DNA of 64,000 nt. It comes from Streptomyces apocyni (GTDB lineage Bacteria; Actinomycetota; Actinomycetes; Streptomycetales; Streptomycetaceae). Below, one piece after another: positions 25,014-32,799 of this stretch. The notes under the pieces were generated by a model, which did not search any database, was not told the DNA's origin, and saw only the letters and a list, made by a program, of their open reading frames with translations. The stretch is taken from contig NZ_WHOM01000067.1 of NCBI RefSeq assembly GCF_009739465.1, positions 124,001 through 188,000 of the forward strand. Direction: 5' to 3'. Both the position numbers and the translations under genes were made by a program. Each line of letters opens with the position of its first letter. Positions within the stretch are counted from its first letter, which is position 1.

Positions 25014-25064
25014 ACTTTGGGACACCAAAAGCCGGGCAAAAGGGGCGGCTTGCTGTCCCAAAGT
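25014..25064 (+). repeat. Central hairpin of the large inverted repeat
   Basis: ACTTTGGGACA (25014-25024) is the exact complement of TGTCCCAAAGT (25054-25064), and an inner AAGCC/GGCTT stem lies inside the loop. It is clearly lower in GC than its surroundings. Confidence 0.85.
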
Positions 25065-25335
25065 CTCTTCTTACCTCCAATTGCCCCCGATAGGGGCCGG
25101 AAAGGCCGCCGAGCAGCTCCCAGCTCGGCTCACCGGACCTGCCCCCTGGCCAGGCCCACGCTCAGCGTCGCGTGCTGGGTGTGGGCGACGGCCGACAGCA
25201 GACCACCGCCCGTTGCCGACCTCCGGCCGGGGCCGCAGACACCGACACAGGCAGGCCGCACCCCACCATTCGCATCCCGCAACCACTCGCAGCCGCTGAG
25301 CAGGGGCGACCACCCACCCCCTTTCGTGCGCACCG

Positions 25336-25424
25336 GCCCCCACGGCCCGCAGTCGCTGAGCCGGTGTCCGGCCACCCACCCCCCTCTTGCGCCCCAACGA
25401 CCGGTCCGCACCCGGCACTCAAAC
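25336..25424 (-). repeat. Middle inverted-repeat arm, right
   Basis: This is the reverse-complement partner of 24678-24766. Mismatches are scattered, which indicates an old duplication or selection for pairing rather than a very recent event. Confidence 0.8.
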
Positions 25425-25502
25425 GCCCACCACCCCCTACCCCTCCCGCTGCCCCGTTCTTGGGCCGCCCGGTGTACCTCGCGTTCGCGGGTCCGGGTCG
25501 GG

Positions 25503-25566
25503 TGTCAAGGGTGGAGCGGTAGCGGAATCGGCGGAGCCGACGCGACCGTAGGGAGCGCCCTTGATA
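25503..25566 (-). repeat. 64-bp terminal element, right copy
   Basis: It begins TGTCAAGGGTGG and ends GCGCCCTTGATA, and is the inverted partner of the element at 24537-24600 with about four differences. Confidence 0.9.
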
Positions 25567-26005
25567 CTCGGGCCGGACCTGCCATCATCGGACGGACCGG
25601 GCGGCCACCGGTGCCCAATGCGGTACTGGCCCACCACGACGCCGACCCGCGCACCCCGCCCCGCCTGCCCCATCCGCTCGACCCGGCTCACGCGCCTCGC
25701 CCCCGTCGTCGCTGACCTCGCTGGCCTCCTCCGTAACCACGGCTCCGGGGTGCGTTCGGCAGCGCCGACCTGCTGCGCATCCATGTCGGGGCGGACCGCG
25801 TGATGTACGAGGTCCGGTGTACGGCGAGGACCTGTCCGCCATCCGGCCCCGGTAGGGAGACCAGTGCGGAGAGTGATCTTCCAGAAGGAAGAGTCTCTGA
25901 AGAGTCCCGGCGCCTAGGGTCCTGTCGCTTCCACCCGAGCGGGGTTCGATCTCCCTCCTCGGCTTCAGAGGCACTCGACCAGCACAACAACTTCAGGGGG
26001 AACCT
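25567..26005. other. Region upstream of the SapA-like gene; one possible RelE-type remnant
   Basis: No complete gene is supported here. From about 25752 one frame reads GSADLLRIHVGADRVMYEV, which resembles the C-terminal strand region of RelE/ParE toxins, but no credible start or N-terminal half precedes it. The rest shows only the strong RBS AGGGGGAA of the next gene. Confidence 0.35.
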
Positions 26006-26479
26006 GTGTCTTCGTTCGGCAGGAATCTGACACGTCTGGCCGTCGCGGGCTCCGCGCTCGCCGTGATGGGCATAGCCATGCCCGCCACCACGGCGTCCGC
26101 CGCATCCGCGAGCGTCTGCGGCAGCGGGTACGAATTCACCGACGCCAAGGCGCTGCCCAATGCGAGCAAGCGCCACGCGACACTGTTCTTCTACATGAAG
26201 GGCAAGAGCGCCTGCGCGATCCTCGACAACAACACGCCCGGGGGCGCCAACTACATGGACCTGCGGATCTGGCCAGGCGAGAACAAGTCGGCCGGTGACC
26301 GCGACCACGGAAAGTTCTCCCAGTACGCGGGCCCGGTGTACAGCAGCACCCTCGCGCGCGGAGGTCGCTGTGTCGGCATTTCCGCGGTGATGAGGAACGA
26401 GGCCAACACCTCGAACCTCGTCAACTGGAAGGGCGGCTACGTCTTCCACGTCGACAACAGCTCGTCGGAATGCGCCTGA
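26006..26479 (+). CDS. Secreted protein of the spore-associated protein A (SapA) type
   Basis: The protein has 157 residues from a GTG after CAGGGGGAAC. It has a Sec signal peptide (RLAVAGSALAVMGIAMPATT with an ASA/ASA cleavage region near residue 32). The mature protein has four cysteines in the SapA-like pattern: VCGSGYEF, a middle SACAIL, YAGPVY followed by GGRCVG, and a C-terminal SSECA. SapA-like proteins are small exported proteins found with aerial hyphae and spores; function is unknown. The gene stands alone in the island. Confidence 0.7.
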   Translation: MSSFGRNLTRLAVAGSALAVMGIAMPATTASAASASVCGSGYEFTDAKALPNASKRHATLFFYMKGKSACAILDNNTPGGANYMDLRIWPGENKSAGDRDHGKFSQYAGPVYSSTLARGGRCVGISAVMRNEANTSNLVNWKGGYVFHVDNSSSECA

Positions 26480-26589
26480 CCCTCAGGTGATCGGCCAGGG
26501 CACGCGGGCAGGCCCGGCAACTACGTCTCGGTGAGGTGGCCGGGCGAGTGACCGCCCGTAAGCGACCCGTCAGCTGGAGCTGACCCTCC

Positions 26590-27000
26590 TCACCTGACTG
26601 TCGGGCGCAGCCGTTCCAGTCGGAGGTCGGGGCGCACCTTCGCGATCGCCGCGAAGTCGTCGTCGACGTGGAGCAGGGTCAGGTCCCGGCGTTCCGCTGT
26701 GAGCGCGATGACGATGTCCAGCGGGGAGGGGCCGCGATGGTGCCCGATGCGCACGAGGTCTCGTTGTACGGCGATGACGTGTGGCCAGGGGTCTTCGATC
26801 GCGGGAACCCAGCCGAAGGTCTGGCCGAGCATGGTGAAGAAGGGCTCGTGGTCGCGGTCGGTGCGCAGGCCGGGCATCAGCTCGGTCTCGACGGGTGGGG
26901 TGAGGGCGACGAGTCCGCGCGCCACGCGGCCCGGCCAGGGTTCGTCGATCTGGCCACGTAGCAGCCGCCAGACGGCGGAGGTGTCGGCGAGGTAGGTCAC
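26590..27000 (-). CDS. vapC: PIN-domain toxin VapC
   Basis: The protein has 136 residues from a GTG at 27000 that overlaps the antitoxin stop by 3 nt (GTGA). The PIN-domain acids are visible: Asp in YLADTSAVWRLL, Glu in VETELMPG, Asp in SPLDIVIALTA and Asp in LLHVDDDFAAIA. VapC toxins are Mg-dependent RNases, often cutting tRNA or the sarcin-ricin loop. The longer ORF in this frame, starting at 27552, runs through the antitoxin in another frame and is rejected. Confidence 0.92.
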   Translation of the reverse strand: MTYLADTSAVWRLLRGQIDEPWPGRVARGLVALTPPVETELMPGLRTDRDHEPFFTMLGQTFGWVPAIEDPWPHVIAVQRDLVRIGHHRGPSPLDIVIALTAERRDLTLLHVDDDFAAIAKVRPDLRLERLRPTVR

Positions 27001-27215
27001 AGTCCGGACCGCTCCCGTTCCTCCAGGACGTCGAAGTCGAGGTACGAGTCGGCGTTCTCCTGCAGCCAGCGCAGCGCCCGCGCCCGATCGTCCGCGCTGA
27101 TCGCCGCCGCTATCGTCAGGGCGCGGTTGATGGTGTCCCGCTTCGTCTTGGTGCCGAGCTGCCGCTGTGCCGCGTGGAGAGTGTCGTCGTCGATGTCGAC
27201 CAGGGTCCTGGACAT
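26997..27215 (-). CDS. vapB: VapB-type antitoxin
   Basis: The protein has 72 residues and begins MSRTLVDIDDDTLHAAQRQL. It is a ribbon-helix-helix N-terminus of the type that matches VapB antitoxins with TKTKRDTINRALTIAA, and a C-terminal tail (YLDFDVLEERERSGL) that would thread into the toxin. It overlaps vapC, giving translational coupling. A perfect 11-bp inverted repeat just upstream is the likely operator bound by VapB/VapBC. Confidence 0.9.
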   Translation of the reverse strand: MSRTLVDIDDDTLHAAQRQLGTKTKRDTINRALTIAAAISADDRARALRWLQENADSYLDFDVLEERERSGL

Positions 27216-27236
27216 GGGGGCCTCCTGCGGGAACGT

Positions 27237-27269
27237 GGTTGATATATCGACCTGTCCAATATATCAACC
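27237..27269. promoter_or_regulatory. vapBC operator-like palindrome
   Basis: GGTTGATATAT (27237-27247) and ATATATCAACC (27259-27269) are exact inverted repeats with an 11-nt spacer. It is strikingly AT-rich for this genome, lies 22 nt upstream of the vapB start, and is 32 nt from the -35 of the divergent S10 promoter. Confidence 0.8.
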
Positions 27270-27300
27270 GACCGGGAGTGCGGGGCGTGCCGTCCTGGGT

Positions 27301-27328
27301 TTGACCTTCGCCCCGTACCGGGTACGCT
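27301..27328 (+). promoter_or_regulatory. S10 operon (rpsJ) promoter
   Basis: TTGACC (27301-27306), a 16-nt spacer and TACGCT (27323-27328), the same two hexamers as the str promoter. The leader to rpsJ is about 370 nt long, with no supported ORF. Confidence 0.8.
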
Positions 27329-27617
27329 CTCCGGCTCGATTGGCCAGGGCTCTGCCCCGTATGGCAGACTGTCGGGGTTGCTCGGTTGAGTGCCGATGCT
27401 GCGCGCCTCCCGCCGGGAGGACCGGAAGCGAGTCCCACAGTACTCGTCGCCCTATCTGCCCTATGGCAGCGCTGGGGCGGACGTACGGGAATCTTCCGGG
27501 AAGTGCAGCGGGGTGCCTTCAACCAGGCGCCTGGTGGGTGTTCTTCCCCCACTGCGCGGTCATCGGCCGCAGCCCCTAGCAGGGAAATCCTTTGGGAGAT
27601 CCCTGTCAGTGAGACTG

Positions 27618-27645
27618 CGACACGCCCGACCGCGTGGGTCGGAGA
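27618..27645 (+). promoter_or_regulatory. Conserved leader hairpin of the S10 operon
   Basis: This is the 28-nt twin of the str leader element (one difference), with stem CCGACC/GGTCGG and loop GCGTG, 59 nt before the rpsJ start. Confidence 0.6.
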
Positions 27646-27704
27646 AGAGTTGGTAGAACCCCTCAGGTTCCAGAGCGTTCGAGAGACAGGACTACAAAGT
27701 AGCC

Positions 27705-28013
27705 ATGGCGGGACAGAAGATCCGCATCCGGCTCAAGGCCTACGACCACGAGGTCATCGACTCCTCGGCGAAGAAGATCGTCGAGACGGTGACCCGCACT
27801 GGTGCGTCGGTCGCAGGCCCGGTGCCGCTGCCCACTGAGAAGAACGTGTACTGCGTCATCAAGTCGCCGCACAAGTACAAGGACTCGCGCGAGCACTTCG
27901 AGATGCGCACGCACAAGCGCCTGATCGACATCCTCGACCCGACTCCCAAGACCGTTGACTCGCTGATGCGCCTGGACCTTCCGGCCGGCGTTGACATCGA
28001 GATCAAGCTCTGA
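27705..28013 (+). CDS. rpsJ: 30S ribosomal protein S10
   Basis: The protein has 102 residues and begins MAGQKIRIRLKAYDHEVID, with SPHKYKDSREHFEMRTHKRL typical of S10. It is a 30S head protein and also NusE, the partner of NusB in rRNA antitermination and of NusG in coupling. It is the first gene of an eleven-gene operon that reaches rpsQ. Confidence 0.98.
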   Translation: MAGQKIRIRLKAYDHEVIDSSAKKIVETVTRTGASVAGPVPLPTEKNVYCVIKSPHKYKDSREHFEMRTHKRLIDILDPTPKTVDSLMRLDLPAGVDIEIKL

Positions 28014-28027
28014 GAGGCGCGGAGAAG

Positions 28028-28672
28028 ATGGCTAAGCAGATCAAGGGCGTCCTGGGCGAGAAGCTCGGCATGACCCAGGTCTGGGACGAGAACAACCGTG
28101 TCGTCCCGGTGACCGTTGTCAAGGCCGGGCCCTGCGTCGTTACCCAGGTCCGTACGAATGACTCCGACGGCTACGAGTCGGTCCAGATCGCCTTCGGCGA
28201 GATCGACCCGCGCAAGGTGAACAAGCCCCTCAAGGGCCACTTCGCCAAGGCCGACGTGACCCCGCGCCGCCACCTGGTGGAGCTCCGTACCTCCGACGCG
28301 AGCGAGTACACGCTCGGTCAGGAGATCACTGCCGAGGTCTTCGAGTCCGGCGTCAAGGTTGACGTCACGGGCAAGACCAAGGGCAAGGGCTTCGCCGGTG
28401 TCATGAAGCGTCACAACTTCAAGGGTGGCAAGGCGTCCCACGGTGCCCACCGTGTGCACCGCATGCCCGGTTCCATCGGTGGCTGTGCCACCCCCGGCCG
28501 TGTCTTCAAGGGCATGCGCATGGCGGGTCGCATGGGCAACGAGCGGGTCACCACCCAGAACCTGACCGTTCACGCCGTTGACGCGGAGAAGGGCCTGCTC
28601 CTCATCAAGGGCGCGGTTCCTGGTCCGAACGGCGGCCTCGTCCTGGTCCGCACCGCGGCCAAGGGGGCCTGA
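28028..28672 (+). CDS. rplC: 50S ribosomal protein L3
   Basis: The protein has 214 residues. GEKLGMTQVWDE opens the protein, and the internal loop KGKGFAGVMKRHNFKGG with HRMPGSIGGCATPGRVFKG reaches the peptidyl transferase centre. It is an early assembly protein for the large subunit. It follows rpsJ by 14 nt. Confidence 0.98.
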   Translation: MAKQIKGVLGEKLGMTQVWDENNRVVPVTVVKAGPCVVTQVRTNDSDGYESVQIAFGEIDPRKVNKPLKGHFAKADVTPRRHLVELRTSDASEYTLGQEITAEVFESGVKVDVTGKTKGKGFAGVMKRHNFKGGKASHGAHRVHRMPGSIGGCATPGRVFKGMRMAGRMGNERVTTQNLTVHAVDAEKGLLLIKGAVPGPNGGLVLVRTAAKGA

Positions 28673-28677
28673 GGACT

Positions 28678-29328
28678 ATGAGCACCATTGACATTCTGTC
28701 GCCCTCCGGCGACAACGCCGGGACCGTTGAGCTCCCGGGCGAGATCTTCGACGCGAAGGTCAGCATCCCGCTGATCCACCAGGTCGTCGTCGCGCAGCTG
28801 GCCGCGGCCCGTCAGGGCACGCACAAGGTCAAGACCCGCGGCGAGGTCCGTGGCGGTGGCAAGAAGCCGTACCGCCAGAAGGGCACCGGCCGCGCGCGCC
28901 AGGGTTCGACCCGTGCGCCGCAGTTCGCCGGCGGTGGCGTCGTCCACGGTCCCGTACCGCGTGACTACTCGCAGCGGACCCCGAAGAAGATGAAGGCCGC
29001 CGCCCTGCGCGGTGCCCTCACCGACCGGGCCCGCAACAACCGCATCCACGTCGTGTCCGGCGTGGTCGAGGGCGACGTTTCCACCAAGGCCGCCAAGACC
29101 CTCCTGGGCAAGATCAGCGAGCGCAAGAACCTGCTCCTGGTCATCTCCCGCGAGGACGAGAAGGCCCTGCTGTCGGCTCGCAACCTGCCCCAGGTGCACA
29201 TCCTGGAGCCGGGCCAGCTGAACACGTACGACGTGCTCGTTTCGGACGACGTGGTCTTCACCAAGGCCGCCTTCGACACCTTCGTCGCTGGCCCCAAGGC
29301 CGCAGAGAACGAAGGGAGTGACGCCTGA
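28678..29328 (+). CDS. rplD: 50S ribosomal protein L4
   Basis: The protein has 216 residues. The long loop GGKKPYRQKGTGRARQGSTR lines the exit tunnel and, with L22, shapes macrolide sensitivity; no mutation is apparent. In E. coli L4 also regulates the S10 operon; actinobacteria lack the known E. coli leader and I saw no equivalent except the shared hairpin. The stop overlaps the rplW start by one base. Confidence 0.97.
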   Translation: MSTIDILSPSGDNAGTVELPGEIFDAKVSIPLIHQVVVAQLAAARQGTHKVKTRGEVRGGGKKPYRQKGTGRARQGSTRAPQFAGGGVVHGPVPRDYSQRTPKKMKAAALRGALTDRARNNRIHVVSGVVEGDVSTKAAKTLLGKISERKNLLLVISREDEKALLSARNLPQVHILEPGQLNTYDVLVSDDVVFTKAAFDTFVAGPKAAENEGSDA

Positions 29329-29747
29329 TGGCTACGTTCCACCAGAGCATCGCCTCGAAGGAAGCCAAGGCAGCGAAGGCTGCGCGGGCCGCCAAGGCCG
29401 CGCGTCGCGCCACCGAGGGCCCCGGCCCGCAGTCGCCGGCGGAGCCGAGCAAGACCTACACCGACCACCGCGACGTGCTCGTCAAGCCGGTGGTTTCGGA
29501 GAAGAGCTACGCGCTCCTGGACGAGAACAAGTACACGTTCATCGTCGACCCGCGCGCCAACAAGACCCAGATCAAGCAGGCCGTCGAGGCGGTCTTCTCG
29601 GTCAAGGTCACCGGGGTCAACACGATCAACCGGCAGGGCAAGCGCAAGCGCACCCGCACCGGTTTCGGCAAGCGTGCGGACACCAAGCGCGCCATCGTGA
29701 CCCTCGCTGAGGGCGACCGTATCGACATCTTCGGCCAGGCCTCCTAA
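29328..29747 (+). CDS. rplW: 50S ribosomal protein L23
   Basis: The protein has 139 residues, which is longer than most L23. The first ~40 residues are an Ala/Lys/Arg-rich extension (KEAKAAKAARAAKAARR). The conserved domain then starts YTDHRDVLVKPVVSEKSYAL and ends RAIVTLAEGDRIDIFGQ. L23 lies at the tunnel exit and docks trigger factor and SRP. The extension is a streptomycete feature and may add rRNA contacts. Confidence 0.96.
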   Translation: MATFHQSIASKEAKAAKAARAAKAARRATEGPGPQSPAEPSKTYTDHRDVLVKPVVSEKSYALLDENKYTFIVDPRANKTQIKQAVEAVFSVKVTGVNTINRQGKRKRTRTGFGKRADTKRAIVTLAEGDRIDIFGQAS

Positions 29748-29786
29748 CGGAGTGCCCTGGTCCGAATATCGGACGAGGACTGAGAA

Positions 29787-30623
29787 ATGGGAATCCGCAA
29801 GTACAAGCCGACGACGCCGGGCCGCCGTGGCTCCTCCGTCGCCGACTTCGTCGAGGTAACGCGGTCCACGCCGGAGAAGTCGCTGGTTCGCCCGCTGCAC
29901 AGCAAGGGCGGCCGTAACAACGCCGGTCGGATCACCGTTCGCCACCAGGGTGGCGGACACAAGCGCGCCTACCGTGTGATCGACTTCCGTCGTCACGACA
30001 AGGACGGCGTGCCGGCGAAGGTCGCGCACATTGAGTACGACCCCAACCGCACCGCGCGCATCGCGCTGCTGCACTACGCAGACGGCGAGAAGCGCTACAT
30101 CATCGCCCCCCGTGGCCTGAACCAGGGCGACCGGATTGAGAACGGCCCTGGCGCCGACATCAAGCCCGGCAACAACCTGGCGCTGCGCAACATCCCGGTC
30201 GGTACCACGATCCACGCGATCGAGCTCCGTCCCGGTGGTGGCGCCAAGTTCGCCCGCTCCGCGGGTGCCTCGGTGCAGCTGCTCGCGAAGGAGGGCGCTA
30301 TGGCCCACCTTCGTATGCCGTCTGGCGAGATCCGTCTCGTCGATGTTCGCTGCCGCGCCACGATCGGCGAGGTCGGCAATGCCGAGCAGTCGAACATCAA
30401 CTGGGGCAAGGCCGGCCGTATGCGCTGGAAGGGCGTCCGCCCGACCGTGCGTGGTGTCGTGATGAACCCGGTCGACCACCCGCACGGTGGTGGTGAGGGC
30501 AAGACCTCCGGTGGTCGCCACCCGGTCTCGCCGTGGGGCAAGAAGGAAGGTCGTACGCGCTCGCCCAAGAAGGCATCGAGCAAGTACATCGTCCGCCGCC
30601 GCAAGTCGAACAAGAAGCGCTAG
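29787..30623 (+). CDS. rplB: 50S ribosomal protein L2
   Basis: The protein has 278 residues, full length. It carries GRNNAGRITVRHQGGGHKR, the conserved MNPVDHPHGGGEGKT near the peptidyl transferase centre (with the His essential for activity in E. coli) and the basic tail SKYIVRRRKSNKKR. It is required for subunit joining and peptidyl transfer. Confidence 0.98.
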   Translation: MGIRKYKPTTPGRRGSSVADFVEVTRSTPEKSLVRPLHSKGGRNNAGRITVRHQGGGHKRAYRVIDFRRHDKDGVPAKVAHIEYDPNRTARIALLHYADGEKRYIIAPRGLNQGDRIENGPGADIKPGNNLALRNIPVGTTIHAIELRPGGGAKFARSAGASVQLLAKEGAMAHLRMPSGEIRLVDVRCRATIGEVGNAEQSNINWGKAGRMRWKGVRPTVRGVVMNPVDHPHGGGEGKTSGGRHPVSPWGKKEGRTRSPKKASSKYIVRRRKSNKKR

Positions 30624-30635
30624 GAGCGGGTTTAG

Positions 30636-30917
30636 ATGCCGCGCAGTCTCAAGAAGGGGCCCTTCGTCGACGACCACCTGATCAAGAAGGTGGACGTACA
30701 GAACGAGGCAGGCTCCAAGAACGTCATCAAGACCTGGTCCCGGCGCTCGATGATCATCCCGGCCATGCTGGGTCACACCATCGCGGTGCACAACGGCAAG
30801 ACCCACATCCCGGTGTTCGTCACCGAGTCGATGGTCGGCCACAAGCTCGGCGAGTTTGCGCCGACCCGCACCTTCCGCGGCCACGTCAAGGACGACCGCA
30901 AGTCGAAGCGTCGCTGA
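30636..30917 (+). CDS. rpsS: 30S ribosomal protein S19
   Basis: The protein has 93 residues: MPRSLKKGPFVDDHLIKKV, then WSRRSMIIPAMLGHTIAVHN and KLGEFAPTRTFRGHVKDDRK. It forms a complex with S13 in the 30S head. The gap to rplB is 12 nt. Confidence 0.98.
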   Translation: MPRSLKKGPFVDDHLIKKVDVQNEAGSKNVIKTWSRRSMIIPAMLGHTIAVHNGKTHIPVFVTESMVGHKLGEFAPTRTFRGHVKDDRKSKRR

Positions 30918-30960
30918 CGAGGCGGGTGCGAAGACTATGAACGACACCGAAGGGACAACC

Positions 30961-31308
30961 ATGGAAGCCAGGGCCCAGGCGCGGTACATCCGCGTCACGC
31001 CCATGAAGGCCCGCCGCGTGGTGGACCTTATCCGTGGCATGGATGCCACGGAGGCTCAGGCGGTCCTGCGTTTCGCCCCGCAGGCCGCGAGCGTGCCGGT
31101 TGGCAAGGTGCTGGACAGCGCCATCGCCAACGCCGCGCACAACTACGACCACACTGACGCCTCTTCGCTGGTCATCAGCGAGGCGTACGTGGACGAGGGC
31201 CCGACCCTGAAGCGGTTCCGTCCGCGTGCTCAGGGCCGTGCCTACCGGATCCGTAAGCGGACCAGCCACATCACCGTGGTCGTCAGCAGCAAGGAAGGAA
31301 CCCGGTAA
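30961..31308 (+). CDS. rplV: 50S ribosomal protein L22
   Basis: The protein has 115 residues from the ATG at 30961 (MEARAQARYIRVTPMKARRV), chosen because it matches the family N-terminus; the longer frame overlaps rpsS. The tunnel loop contains FRPRAQGRAYRIRKRTSH. With L4 it narrows the exit tunnel near the macrolide site. The stop overlaps the start of rpsC by one base. Confidence 0.96.
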   Translation: MEARAQARYIRVTPMKARRVVDLIRGMDATEAQAVLRFAPQAASVPVGKVLDSAIANAAHNYDHTDASSLVISEAYVDEGPTLKRFRPRAQGRAYRIRKRTSHITVVVSSKEGTR

Positions 31309-32150
31309 TGGGCCAGAAGGTAAACCCGCACGGGTTCCGGCTCGGCATCACCACGGACTTCAAGTCCCGGTGGTACGCCGACAAGCTGTACAAGGACTAC
31401 GTCAAGGAAGACGTCGCCATCCGTCGGATGATGACGCAGGGCATGGAGCGCGCCGGCATCTCGAAGGTGGAGATCGAGCGCACCCGTGACCGTGTGCGTG
31501 TGGACATCCACACCGCGCGTCCCGGCATCGTCATCGGCCGTCGTGGCGCCGAGGCCGACCGCATCCGCGGCGACCTCGAGAAGCTCACGGGCAAGCAGGT
31601 CCAGCTGAACATCCTCGAGGTCAAGAACCCCGAGGTGGACGCTCAGCTGGTCGCGCAGGCCGTCGCGGAGCAGCTGTCCTCCCGCGTCTCCTTCCGTCGT
31701 GCCATGCGTAAGAGCATGCAGAGCACGATGAAGGCCGGCGCCAAGGGCATCAAGATCCAGTGTGGTGGCCGTCTCGGCGGCGCCGAGATGTCCCGCTCGG
31801 AGTTCTACCGCGAGGGCCGTGTGCCCCTGCACACCCTCCGTGCGAACGTCGACTACGGCTTCTTCGAGGCCAAGACGACCTTTGGCCGTATCGGCGTGAA
31901 GGTCTGGATCTACAAGGGCGACGTCAAGAACATCGCCGAGGTTCGCGCCGAGAACGCCGCGGCCCGTGCGGGTAACCGCCCGGCCCGTGGTGGCGGCGGC
32001 AGCGACCGCCCGGCCCGTGGTGGCCGTGGTGGCGAGCGTGGCGGCCGCGGCCGCAAGCCGCAGCAGCAGTCCGCACCGGCAGCCGAGGCCCCCAAGGCCG
32101 AGGCGCCCGCGGCTGCCGCTCCGGCTGAGAGCACTGGAACGGAGGCCTGA
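31308..32150 (+). CDS. rpsC: 30S ribosomal protein S3
   Basis: The protein has 280 residues. It starts MGQKVNPHGFRLGITTDFKS, and the KH domain includes VRVDIHTARPGIVIGRRGAE. After residue ~218 there is a low-complexity tail first rich in RGG/RPARGG repeats, then Ala/Pro/Glu-rich. Such tails are usual in Streptomyces S3 and could contact mRNA at the entry site, where S3 has helicase-like activity. Confidence 0.97.
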   Translation: MGQKVNPHGFRLGITTDFKSRWYADKLYKDYVKEDVAIRRMMTQGMERAGISKVEIERTRDRVRVDIHTARPGIVIGRRGAEADRIRGDLEKLTGKQVQLNILEVKNPEVDAQLVAQAVAEQLSSRVSFRRAMRKSMQSTMKAGAKGIKIQCGGRLGGAEMSRSEFYREGRVPLHTLRANVDYGFFEAKTTFGRIGVKVWIYKGDVKNIAEVRAENAAARAGNRPARGGGGSDRPARGGRGGERGGRGRKPQQQSAPAAEAPKAEAPAAAAPAESTGTEA

Positions 32151-32155
32151 CCGAC

Positions 32156-32575
32156 ATGCTGATCCCTCGTAGGGTCAAGCACCGCAAGCAGCACCACCCC
32201 AAGCGCAGTGGTATGGCCAAGGGTGGCACTGAGGTGGCGTTCGGCGAGTACGGCATCCAGGCGGTGACCCCGGCCTACGTGACGAACCGTCAGATCGAGG
32301 CCGCTCGTATCGCCATGACGCGTCACATCAAGCGTGGCGGCAAGGTCTGGATCAACATCTACCCGGACCGCCCGCTGACCAAGAAGCCCGCCGAGACCCG
32401 CATGGGTTCCGGTAAGGGTTCCCCCGAGTGGTGGATCGCGAACGTCAAGCCCGGTCGGGTGATGTTCGAGCTGTCCTACCCGAACGAGAAGATTGCGCGT
32501 GAGGCGCTTACCCGCGCTGCTCACAAGCTTCCGATGAAGTGCCGGATCGTTCGGCGCGAGGCAGGTGAGTCGTGA
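32156..32575 (+). CDS. rplP: 50S ribosomal protein L16
   Basis: The protein has 139 residues and begins MLIPRRVKHRKQHHPKRSGM. RMGSGKGSPEWWIANVKPGR is the family core. It contacts A-site tRNA and avilamycin/evernimicin-type drugs act near it. The TGA stop overlaps the ATG of rpmC (TGATG). Confidence 0.98.
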   Translation: MLIPRRVKHRKQHHPKRSGMAKGGTEVAFGEYGIQAVTPAYVTNRQIEAARIAMTRHIKRGGKVWINIYPDRPLTKKPAETRMGSGKGSPEWWIANVKPGRVMFELSYPNEKIAREALTRAAHKLPMKCRIVRREAGES

Positions 32576-32799
32576 TGTCGGCCGGTACCAAGGCGTCCGA
32601 GCTGCGCGAGCTGGGCAACGAGGAGCTTCTCAACAAGCTCCGCGAGGCCAAGGAAGAGCTGTTCAACCTCCGCTTCCAGGCGGCGACTGGTCAGCTCGAG
32701 AACCACGGCCGGCTCAAGGCCGTCCGCAAGGACATCGCGCGGATCTACACCCTCATGCGTGAGCGCGAGCTGGGCATCGAGACGGTGGAGAGCGCCTGA
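32575..32799 (+). CDS. rpmC: 50S ribosomal protein L29
   Basis: The protein has 74 residues from the ATG that overlaps the rplP stop; a GTG one codon upstream is less likely. Two helices are visible: KASELRELGNEELLNKLREA and the KDIARIYTLMRERE signature. It is located beside L23 at the tunnel exit. Confidence 0.96.
   Translation: MSAGTKASELRELGNEELLNKLREAKEELFNLRFQAATGQLENHGRLKAVRKDIARIYTLMRERELGIETVESA

Larger units (their letters stand above)
24537..25566. repeat. 1.03-kb gene-free concentric inverted repeat
   Basis: Three nested inverted pairs share nearly one centre: 24537-24600 with 25503-25566, 24678-24766 with 25336-25424 (about 77 of 89 positions by hand alignment), and 25014-25024 with 25054-25064. 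The midpoints are 25051.5, 25051 and 25039. The parts between are more diverged. ORFs here in all frames have no RBS or family match. The region is not explained by any gene; it may be a non-autonomous mobile element or a large REP-like structure. Confidence 0.8.

Noticed and set aside
24189..25061. 290-residue ORF and other long frames in the repeat block
   Set aside because: Open in several frames because of GC content; made of the repeat units, without RBS or family similarity.
24537..25566. CRISPR array
   Set aside because: The repeats are long, few, mutually diverged and inverted, with no spacers of regular length and no cas genes.
27003..27552. N-terminal extension of vapC across vapB
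   Set aside because: It overlaps the antitoxin gene in another frame; the GTG at 27000 fits the PIN family start.
30961..32150. Low-complexity S3 tail as a sign of foreign DNA
   Set aside because: RGG/Ala-rich S3 tails are normal for Streptomyces.
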